From Microcaldota archaeon (GTDB lineage: Archaea; Micrarchaeota; Micrarchaeia; Burarchaeales; Fermentimicrarchaeaceae): a stretch of 36,518 nt of DNA. Shown here piece by piece: positions 8,573 to 17,200 of the stretch. Location of the stretch: positions 1 through 36,518 of the forward strand of contig JACCLF010000013.1 in NCBI GenBank assembly GCA_013425405.1, read 5' to 3'. A program made the position numbers and the translations under genes. The notes under the pieces were generated by a model that was not told where the DNA came from, made no database searches, and worked only from the letters and a program-made list of their open reading frames with translations. Every line of letters begins with the position of its first letter. The first letter of the stretch is position 1.

Positions 8573-10102
8573 ATGGGAGTGTTAAAAATACAATCAATAA
8601 TGAGCAATGAGCTTTCCAAGAGGCCCCTTTTTGTGAGACCCCCAGAGCCACCTGCAGAGTACCTAACCCTTGATCCCTCAAATTCAATCTACGTGGGAAA
8701 AACGAAAATATTTCACGTGCCTTTCAACTGGTCCTACCAGTATCTGACAAATCCACACATATGCATAGTGGGGATAACCGGAGCAGGAAAATCCTACTTC
8801 GTAAAAACCTTCCTGTCTAGGGCTGCATTCGTCTGGGGAAGCAACGCAATAATAATTGACTGGGCTGGCGAGTATAAGGCATGGGTCAAGCAGACAGGAG
8901 GAAGAATCCTATCACTCGGAAAGGGGGATTTCATAAACCTCCTGGACCTTGGAGGGATGAAGCCTCTTGACAGGGTGAAGCAGATTACAAGGACTCTTGA
9001 AATACTGACAGATATAAGCCAGTACCCGGAGCAGAAGAGACTCACCGAGCAGGCTCTCGAGGAAACATATACTGAAGCTGGCTTCAAGCTCAATGAGACT
9101 GAACACAAGGGCTCTGACGGAAAGCCGTTGCCCCCGCCCACGCTGAAGGAAGTGGTGAAGATACTTGAGGATAAGCTTAAGTCAGGCGCCTATGAGTTCC
9201 CGGCAGAACTGGAGAATGCAATATACCGCCTGAAGAACTTCTGCAGGCCTGGTGAGGATTATTTCGCGCAGCAGAGCACTGTAAAGCTGGAGGAGCTTAC
9301 AGACGTTGGGCTGGTGGACATTGACCTGAGCGGGCTTCCAGATGAAGTTATGAGAGGGCTGGCAGGCCTCTTCGTACTCCAATTCCTCAAGGAAAAGATG
9401 AGATCGACCGGATGGTCCGCAACAAAGGGCCTGAGAGTCCTTGTTGTTCTGGATGAAGCATGGAAGATAGCAAAGGATGAAAGGTCCGATGCCATAATGA
9501 TTGTGAGAGAGGGAAGAAAGTACAACTTCGGCCTCATAGTTGCTTCCCAAAACCCCACCGACGTACATGAGGCAATATTCTCCAATGTTGGCACAACATT
9601 CATCATGAGGGTGAAATTCCAGAATTTCCTTAATTACCTACAGGGCTCTCTCAACTTCAGCGATTATATGAGGGGCGAGATAAGCAAATTCGGTGTCGGC
9701 CAGTGCGCAGTGAACATGGCATTCCAAACTAGTACAAAATTCCCGGAAACTTTCCTGCTTGAGAAAATTCATGGCGAAGAGCCCCTTGAGGAATATTTTC
9801 TGGACGTGCAGTCCATACTCACCCAGGCTCAGCTGGCGGATGAGAACATCCCGCAAAACTATGCTTTTGAGAAAAATGAGCTTAAGAACAAGCTTACTGA
9901 GTTTGGCATGGACGACATCCGCGCATCCGAATTGATAAATATGTTCAACAGGAATAACAAGCGCATGGATATAATCAGCTTCGTGGAATTTCTTGAGAAG
10001 AACGACCTTGCAAGGGGCAATATAACCTCCTTCCTGAAGGCGGTTGGAATGGAGGATTCGATGATAATAGACATACTAAACAGAATAGGAGTTGGAGGGT
10101 AA
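8573..10102 (+). CDS. VirB4/CedB/HerA-superfamily ATPase
   Basis: Walker A GITGAGKSYFVK; Walker B with VirB4-like signature LRVLVVLDEAWKIA; EGRKYNFGLIVASQNP sensor-like motif. An internal start at 8600 (MSNELSKRPLF) is also possible. Confidence 0.9.
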   Translation: MGVLKIQSIMSNELSKRPLFVRPPEPPAEYLTLDPSNSIYVGKTKIFHVPFNWSYQYLTNPHICIVGITGAGKSYFVKTFLSRAAFVWGSNAIIIDWAGEYKAWVKQTGGRILSLGKGDFINLLDLGGMKPLDRVKQITRTLEILTDISQYPEQKRLTEQALEETYTEAGFKLNETEHKGSDGKPLPPPTLKEVVKILEDKLKSGAYEFPAELENAIYRLKNFCRPGEDYFAQQSTVKLEELTDVGLVDIDLSGLPDEVMRGLAGLFVLQFLKEKMRSTGWSATKGLRVLVVLDEAWKIAKDERSDAIMIVREGRKYNFGLIVASQNPTDVHEAIFSNVGTTFIMRVKFQNFLNYLQGSLNFSDYMRGEISKFGVGQCAVNMAFQTSTKFPETFLLEKIHGEEPLEEYFLDVQSILTQAQLADENIPQNYAFEKNELKNKLTEFGMDDIRASELINMFNRNNKRMDIISFVEFLEKNDLARGNITSFLKAVGMEDSMIIDILNRIGVGG

Positions 10103-10104
10103 GG

Positions 10105-10404
10105 ATGGCAAAGTCATATTCCTTTGACAAAAGCGATCTGAGGAAGAAGCTCAAGCTGTTCGGCCTTAGCGATGCGCATCTTGAGGAGATAATGACACTC
10201 TTTGACAAGAAGAACAAGCGCATGGAAGTGATTGCGTTTGTGCTCAACTTGGAGAAGTTTGGTGTCACAAGGGCGCAGATTTCCAATTTCCTTAAAGACC
10301 TTGGAATAGAGGAAACAACGCTCATGAGCGTGTTCTCACGGGCTGACTTCAAGAAGGCCGGGGTTGATGATAAAAAGGTTCAGGAAGTCGTGCTGAAAGG
10401 ATGA
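10105..10404 (+). CDS. 99-aa stand-alone homolog of the C-terminal helical domain of the upstream ATPase
   Basis: YSFDKSDLRKKLKLFGLSDAHLEEIMTLFDKKNKRMEVIAFVLNLEKFGVTRAQISNFLKDLGIEETTLMSVFSR aligns with ATPase C-term YAFEKNELKNKLTEFGMDDIRASELINMFNRNNKRMDIISFVEFLEKNDLARGNITSFLKAVGMEDSMIIDILNR. Confidence 0.8.
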   Translation: MAKSYSFDKSDLRKKLKLFGLSDAHLEEIMTLFDKKNKRMEVIAFVLNLEKFGVTRAQISNFLKDLGIEETTLMSVFSRADFKKAGVDDKKVQEVVLKG

Positions 10405-10408
10405 TGCT

Positions 10409-10762
10409 ATGAAAAAGTCCATCTGCGTAGTTTGCAAGAAGGAGAAGAAGGGAAGAAGAGTTGAGGAGGATCTATACCTAGAGGCCATTAGAAAGATAAA
10501 GACTCGGCTGGGCATTGCCAAGAACAACACGCTTGTGGTATGCGATGATTGCATTCCCAAGGCAAAGGAGAAGAGGCGCAGGTTTGAGAGGACTCTGGCA
10601 ACCTGGGCAATCCTAGCAACTCTGCTGTTCGTGATGCTTGTTGTGATATCCCAGACACTACAGTCTATCTTTTTCAGCCTTGTAGCCGCAGTGGTATTCA
10701 TACTATTCTCGCTTTTATCGTATTTCCCAAGAGTTGAAGAACATGGCAGAAAAAAAGGATGA
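10409..10762 (+). CDS. Zn-ribbon plus two-TM membrane protein
   Basis: N-term CVVCKKEKK and CDDC (CxxC...CxxC), then two hydrophobic segments TWAILATLLFVMLVVIS and IFFSLVAAVVFILFSLLSY. Confidence 0.65.
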   Translation: MKKSICVVCKKEKKGRRVEEDLYLEAIRKIKTRLGIAKNNTLVVCDDCIPKAKEKRRRFERTLATWAILATLLFVMLVVISQTLQSIFFSLVAAVVFILFSLLSYFPRVEEHGRKKG

Positions 10763-11531
10763 AACAAAGATTGAGAAGACGGAGCAGAAGCCGGTTGATA
10801 AGAAGGAACTCAAGGACGAGGTTCCTGCACCGCAGATTGCGGGCTTCAGACTCCCAGCTAGGAGAATTAAGGACTTGAGCGAGATAACAAGCGCTCTATC
10901 CCTGCTAAGTTCAATCCAGCTGGCCGTAGAACAAGATTACGTGGCTGCATTGAATGTTGAGAGCAGGGACATAAAGAAGAACCCGTATCTATTCTCAACA
11001 GTGTACTTCAGGCCTAGCGAAATAGAGATTGTGTACACGATCGTCCCGGGAATCAGCAAGAGGAAGAGGAGCATAGAAGTGCTCAAGCACTTTCTGAACA
11101 TCCTGACCCTCATAGGGCATAACTACGAAATAGACCACAAGCAGTTCTACCAGATTGTAAGGAATTACCTGACTGAGATAACGGAATTTGCCACATCAAC
11201 ATACGATGAGATATACGCAAAATACGATGTGCTGAACGGCGAATCGCTCTCCTTCCAGAGAAAGATTGAGAATCTCAACGCCTCTCTTGCCAAAGTCACA
11301 AAGGAGACGATAGAGCTTAAAGCAAGAAACGATGAGCTGGTGCTTAGGCTAAAAGAGCTTGAATCAATCTCTGATGATACTCTCAAGGTGAAAATACAGG
11401 AGTGGCTTGAGCTGCATAACAACGAGATAAACATAACAGAGTTCGCCAAGGTATACAACGTTCTGGAATCCCGGGTAGAGCACCTGCTAAATGCAATGGT
11501 CACCCAGGGCAATCTTGAGTACATCGGGTGA
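10743..11531 (+). CDS. Cytoplasmic protein with coiled coil and C-terminal winged-helix-like segment
   Basis: Start may be 10734 or 10743 (MAEKKDETKIEKTEQK). Heptad-like region KIENLNASLAKVTKETIELKARNDELVLRLKELE, then wHTH-like LELHNNEINITEFAKVYNVLESRVEHLLNAMVTQGNLEYIG. Confidence 0.6.
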   Translation: MAEKKDETKIEKTEQKPVDKKELKDEVPAPQIAGFRLPARRIKDLSEITSALSLLSSIQLAVEQDYVAALNVESRDIKKNPYLFSTVYFRPSEIEIVYTIVPGISKRKRSIEVLKHFLNILTLIGHNYEIDHKQFYQIVRNYLTEITEFATSTYDEIYAKYDVLNGESLSFQRKIENLNASLAKVTKETIELKARNDELVLRLKELESISDDTLKVKIQEWLELHNNEINITEFAKVYNVLESRVEHLLNAMVTQGNLEYIG

Positions 11532-11535
11532 GCCC

Positions 11536-11733
11536 ATGGAACAAACTTCCAACAATGAAATACTAGAATCCCAATTCAAGAAAGAGACTTACCTCTTCGC
11601 TGTAAAAAAGAGGTTCCAGAACACAAAGCACTTCGTCATAAAAAAGAAATACGAGGAGGAGCAGAATCCGCTGGGTGAGAAATTTACTGAGGTGTTCAAG
11701 AAGCTGGGCTGGGTCAAAGAGGGTCAAAGATGA
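11536..11733 (+). CDS. Small charged protein (65 aa) of unknown function
   Basis: MEQTSNNEILESQFKKETYLFAVKKRFQNTKHFVIKKKYEEEQ...; sits between co-directional genes with ATGA overlap to the 802-aa gene. Confidence 0.55.
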   Translation: MEQTSNNEILESQFKKETYLFAVKKRFQNTKHFVIKKKYEEEQNPLGEKFTEVFKKLGWVKEGQR

Positions 11734-14138
11734 GGAGGAGAACTATACTCATACTCATCGCGGTTCTTATAATTCTTGGAATCGCCGGCGGCCTTTTTCT
11801 GTACCTCTATTTCCTGCCTCCGCCTCCTCCCCCGTCCATCATGAACTCCAGCGTGGAGCTCAACGTGCTGGATTCTGGAGTACTTGACTACGGCAGCTTG
11901 GCCGGAAGCCTTCCAAGCAAGGTCATATTCCTGCTAACGCGGGTGAATGGAAGAAACATCACAAATGCAAATATAAGTGTCAAGCTTTATGACAGCGAGC
12001 TGCCCCGCGACATATACCTTCTGGACTACTCCAGCCCAGGCTTCCCGGGCTGCACAGAATGTGATGGTCTGCCGGACTTTACGAAATCACTAGAGGCAAC
12101 AATCAAAAAGTATGGGCTGCTGGAAGCCAACTCCACAATCAACCAGATAAAGATAAATCATCTGGACAAGCTGACTCGCCGCTCCATAATAGTGGTGCCA
12201 ACTGGAAAGATACCTGCACAGCTCGTTGGCATGGAAAGCGGTCCGGACCTCAATGATTTGATGAGGAGGGGATTTGTTGTAATATTCCTAGGGCGTGACC
12301 TTGATGAGGCGTTCTACGCGAACGGTTCGGTTGTGCGCATACCTTCGGACCGGCTTACGTCGTACGGAATCAGCTATATACATCGAGATGACCTGTCTAC
12401 CTGCGAGGGATACAGACTTCAGAACCCCAGCTTTGTTGTTTCGGCTAAATTTGAAAATTTGGTAGCATGCTCAATGTCCTATGTGCAGAAAGGAGAGGGG
12501 TATCTCTTCGTTCTCCCCAGAAGCATTGACATAGGGTGGAATGCAAATGGGCAAATCGCCGGAGAAGATGTCGGGCGCCTTATATACGAGATCAGATGGA
12601 AGGACCCGTTAACCACGGGCATGCTGAGCATACTCGCGCAAAGGATCAATGAGTCCAATTCCAACACTTCAATGATATTCATGGCACCTTACGCCAACGA
12701 CTCGGGGTGGACGAGAATATTCGTTAATGCAACTACGCTCAATGGCAGTACCCTATACTTCGTCACGGATAAGAAAATAACCAACCCAGTCAAGGGAAAG
12801 ATAATTCATATACCGCAGGGTGTGGGGGACGACAAAATACTCATAGACTTCCAATTTTCCGAAGATTTCCCGAAATTAAGGGATGTAAACATAAGCGTGG
12901 TTGTATACAAGGACATGCAGCGATTTGAGAAGCAATTCGCCCATTCCATAAAAATCAAGACGGAGTACCTGTTCTCAAGCTACTTCATTGTCGACCTGCC
13001 AATTGGTAACTACACACTCCGGGCTGAGGACGATGACGGTTATGTATACGCGCAGTCGTTCTTGAACGTTCCGCCAATAAATGTAACCATAGCTCCAACA
13101 GTCTGGAGTTCGGAGCCCCAGATTTTCCAATTCTCTGCACTTGTGCCAAAGTACATCATACCGAGAAATTCAATTGAATCTTCTAAATTAGCACCTTTGA
13201 CTTACAGAGTTGCGTACTTAACGATAAACAAAACCCCGGGTAAGAACCTGTTCCCTCCCTACTTGAATGTATCTGGTTCTGATGGAGTATTCTCATTCGC
13301 ACAGAGCCCATCTCTAGATTATGGTCTGTACACATTCAAAGTGAACATAAGCAGGCAGATAATAATAATCAACCAAACCAACTCCAAACCTGCCTCATGG
13401 CTCGACAACCCAATAAATGTCGCCATAATTGTGATAACAATTTTAGTTGCAGTGGTTGCAATCGCATTGAGAAGGCCAGAGAAACCGGTGTATACCCTCG
13501 ATGTCCCCGATTTCCCTCCTCTTGAAAAAGTTGTAGTTCCAATCTCAAAATTCTCTGTGCTCAGTCTGTTCGACTCGGTGAATAAGGAGTATAAGTGGAG
13601 CTTCATGCCGCTCAGCCCCCAGGAGCTTAAGAATGAGATGAGAAGGAAGATAACCTACAAAGGCGTGCCAGTCCTCATAACTGATTACAACTTGGACAAG
13701 ATACTTGAGGAGCTTATAGAGAGCGGCGATGTTGCAAAGGCGCTCAACTTCTACGGCCTCAAGACCTGGGAGACCAAAAGCGGCAGAGATATGCGGTACC
13801 TGGCATTGTTCAGGCTGCTGAGGAACTTCCTCATAAACAATGCAATACCGTTCACAGACTTGAACCAGAGGAAGGACTGCGGTATCCTAGCAACTGTGAA
13901 GGGAGAAGGCTTCTACATCCACATATACACAGATGAAAATACATTAAAAAGGGCGCTTGAGCTCACTGGGGCTGGAAAGAATTTCATAGTATTTGAAAGC
14001 AAGAAGGAGCTGGAGGAGACTGTGAAAAAGCTAGACCTCTCCTACAACTCGCTTGCCGTCATCATCAAATCCGAAATAGGAATAGGGAAACTACAGCTCG
14101 TGCATCCAGGCAATTTCAGTGAGATGCTTGGTAGGTAA
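11730..14138 (+). CDS. Bitopic membrane protein (802 aa): N-terminal TM, large ectodomain, second TM, ~200-aa C-terminal cytoplasmic domain
   Basis: N-term RRRTILILIAVLIILGIAGGLFLYLYF; many N-x-S/T sequons; Rossmann/GATase-like segment RSIIVVPTGKIPAQLVG...RRGFVVIFLG; TM NVAIIVITILVAVVAIAL; then a charged globular domain. Confidence 0.75.
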   Translation: MRRRTILILIAVLIILGIAGGLFLYLYFLPPPPPPSIMNSSVELNVLDSGVLDYGSLAGSLPSKVIFLLTRVNGRNITNANISVKLYDSELPRDIYLLDYSSPGFPGCTECDGLPDFTKSLEATIKKYGLLEANSTINQIKINHLDKLTRRSIIVVPTGKIPAQLVGMESGPDLNDLMRRGFVVIFLGRDLDEAFYANGSVVRIPSDRLTSYGISYIHRDDLSTCEGYRLQNPSFVVSAKFENLVACSMSYVQKGEGYLFVLPRSIDIGWNANGQIAGEDVGRLIYEIRWKDPLTTGMLSILAQRINESNSNTSMIFMAPYANDSGWTRIFVNATTLNGSTLYFVTDKKITNPVKGKIIHIPQGVGDDKILIDFQFSEDFPKLRDVNISVVVYKDMQRFEKQFAHSIKIKTEYLFSSYFIVDLPIGNYTLRAEDDDGYVYAQSFLNVPPINVTIAPTVWSSEPQIFQFSALVPKYIIPRNSIESSKLAPLTYRVAYLTINKTPGKNLFPPYLNVSGSDGVFSFAQSPSLDYGLYTFKVNISRQIIIINQTNSKPASWLDNPINVAIIVITILVAVVAIALRRPEKPVYTLDVPDFPPLEKVVVPISKFSVLSLFDSVNKEYKWSFMPLSPQELKNEMRRKITYKGVPVLITDYNLDKILEELIESGDVAKALNFYGLKTWETKSGRDMRYLALFRLLRNFLINNAIPFTDLNQRKDCGILATVKGEGFYIHIYTDENTLKRALELTGAGKNFIVFESKKELEETVKKLDLSYNSLAVIIKSEIGIGKLQLVHPGNFSEMLGR

Positions 14139-14164
14139 GTTAAAATAATACAATAATTAATATA

Positions 14165-14174
14165 AGTATATAAC
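14165..14174 (+). promoter_or_regulatory. TATA-box-like element upstream of the giant surface protein gene
   Basis: AGTATATAAC about 30-39 bp upstream of ATG 14204 in an AT-rich 65-bp gap, the first sizeable gap since ~720. Confidence 0.4.
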
Positions 14175-14203
14175 ACAAATATAACAAAAGTACGTGGTAT
14201 AAT

Positions 14204-17200
14204 ATGGGTGGAGCTAGAGGGTATTCTAAAAAGCTCTTTCTCCTACCATTGTTAATCTATCTTCTTGCTCCAGCAACATTCTCAGCCTCATTGCCTCTTG
14301 CAGCACTCAAGGGCGGCATTGACGGGCAGCTCTACATCCCTAATCCAGCCTACGTGCCGAATCTGCATGTTATCAAAATAGAGCTGTGGTGCAACATGAG
14401 TGACACGGACTGCCAAAGTGGCATATGTGGATGCTCCCGCAGTGTGGGCGATCAGACTGGAGGGGTCCGTCCGTATTCAACCATCAGTCACTGGCCTGAC
14501 GGAACGGTTGATGGTCAGGACACTACAGCCGCTGCCCGTTCATTTGGAGCTGGCGAGGGAATGTCACTATGGGATTATATGGCGGATATAGACCCTGATA
14601 GAGTGGTTGATGGCGAGGATACCACACAAATAGCTAGAAACTTTGGACAGGGCATATTCACCTACTCCACTGATTTGACGAACATAAAAGTAGTATTTGA
14701 TACTGGGGACACCGTATACCCCGATTCTTATGGGTATATCAACATTCCCGCAGGCGCTACTGCCGGCCTCCATAGTTTCACAGTCTACAACGGCTCAAAA
14801 ACAGTTGTGGCACTAGCGACTTTCTGGAATGTTAGCGTGCAACCCTCGCAGCCTTCTGCTCTTGTAGCAATGAAAGGGGGCACTAATGGGTATCTATATA
14901 TTCCCAGCCCAACCTACGAGCCGAATGTAACGAGTATTAAGATAGAGGAGTGGTGCAACATGAGCTCCACAGACTGCCAGACTCTTACTTTTCCAACAGC
15001 TCCACCCAACCCACCTCTCGTTATCACCAAGTGCGGTTGTGACCGTCTGCTGTGCGACCTGGCTGGGGGAGTAAATCCCTACTATCCCCCAGGTGGCGGA
15101 CCACTCTTTTGGCGTACTGCGTCGTGGCCCAACGGCCAAATTGACGCAGCAGATTCTTGGACAAGTATATATCCGCCTACAACACTGGAGGGTTATAACG
15201 TATTCCCATTTACTCCATGGGAGTATGAGGCAGACTGCGTTCCAGATAGAAACATACAAATGTCTGACCTAATCCCTACGTGGTTCACTGGCTTCACCGG
15301 AACCTACTCTACAGATATCTCAAACATAAATGTGGTGTTTGATACTCCTGCTGGTGCTCCCCCTGTGTCCGTTAGCTCACTGGGATATGTAACCATCCCA
15401 GCAGGTGCAACCAGCTTTACAGTTTACAACGGTCCCAATACCGTAATGGCGCTGGCAACATTCTGGAATACCAGCGTGAAATCCTCGCAGATGACGCAGT
15501 CAGCAAGCCCGCCTTCATTCCAGTTGCCGGGCTACCCGGTCACATTCACATGCAACTATATAAATTCATCAAATAACAAGATACCTGGAGCGATTGTTAA
15601 CGTATACATAAACGGGACAGCATACCTAACCACGGAAACAGCAACTGGCTATCAACTCAACCACACATTCACCACTATCGGAAACTATTCATGGTATTGC
15701 AGCGGAACTGACCCAACGGGGGAGTACACTCCCGCAGTTGCACCCCCAGAGAATTATGAGATAAAACCACTATACTGCAACATATCATGGGCTGCTGCCC
15801 CTTCTGCTCCAGGTGATTTCAAAACAAATCCAGACCAACATTTCGCACAGGCGGTTAACTACCAGGTAACAGTTGCGGTTAATCTGACGGATAAAAACGG
15901 AGCTCCAGTTCAGAACGTCAGAGCTACAGTAACTCCTCCCGCGACTCCTCCTCCGGGCATGGGCGCGGCGCAGCTAACGACACTTTCGGATGTCAATGGA
16001 ATTGCCTGGGTCACATTCACCGAACCCGCAACAATTGGCAAATATACGGTTCTCTCAGCATCATCAACACTGTGCCTCGGTGGGTATGATGTGCAACCAG
16101 CCGACATTACCTCCTACATAAATGCCTACCACGATGTCGCAAAAAGCATCAATGTAATCGACCCCAACCCCAAAACAATTTACGTAAACCCCGGAGATTT
16201 TTACAACATAACTATTGAAATTCTAGACCAGTTTGGAAATGTGTGCAACAGCTCATTTGACGGCACACCCTACAACTATACCACAATCCCGCCGGAATAT
16301 AACAGTACGGTAGGCATAAATCAAACTGTTAAGAATTCAACCGATACATGGTACTACGATATCCCCCTATGCAGCATGCGCTCTCCTTTGGAATGCTATA
16401 CGATTTTCAATAAATCAACCAACCCCCAGGGTATCCCCGTTGGGCTTGAAGGCATATACACATTCCAGCTCTTTGCTCATATACCGGAACCTAATACGAT
16501 TATTAATAACATAACAAACGACATCGAACAGTTTGATTTGACCTATCCCAGTGCTGCTAACACAAGCCTCAATGATTCGACGTTTGATTCCTCAGCCCGC
16601 ACCCTGACTGGAGATAGTGTAATTGTAGTCTACAACCAGCCCCACCCCCCTCCTGATCGTCTTCGAGTCATTGCCCAACCTCACCAGATAAGCGTCAATG
16701 ATTCATTCAATATAACCGTACAGGCAATTCTGCAGAATGACTCAGTGGATAAAAACAACAACAACATCACTCGTGTTATCAGATTACATCGTCTTGACGC
16801 GCCCCAAGTTCAAGATCAAGATATAAACAATTCATGCCAGCTTGTAAATGGGGTATGCACTTTCAATGTAACCTCTAACAGATCGCTAAACCTCTTCAAT
16901 GTCAGCGGCGTATACAGGATATTCGCCATACAAACTTCGGACAGTAAAGTTAACGGCACTGGCACTCTTATAGTTGGCACCGGGGCAATAGACCATATCA
17001 ATGTCACAGTTAACCACAATGGAGTCTTCACGAGTCTGCCCTTCTACGCAACTGCGAGCGTTCGGGATGCGGGAGACAATATAATAACAAACTTCACTGG
17101 AGACATGAATATAACCTGTCCGCCTTTTACAACCGACCCGCCCCAGCAGAGCGTATCACTGACTCCGGCTGACGAGGGCCAGACCACTTTCACCGAGATT

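Noticed and set aside
14297-15490. Recent nucleotide-level duplication in the giant gene
   Set aside because: The similarity is at protein level with large indels and diverged codons, so it is an old module duplication, not a recent tandem repeat or assembly artefact.
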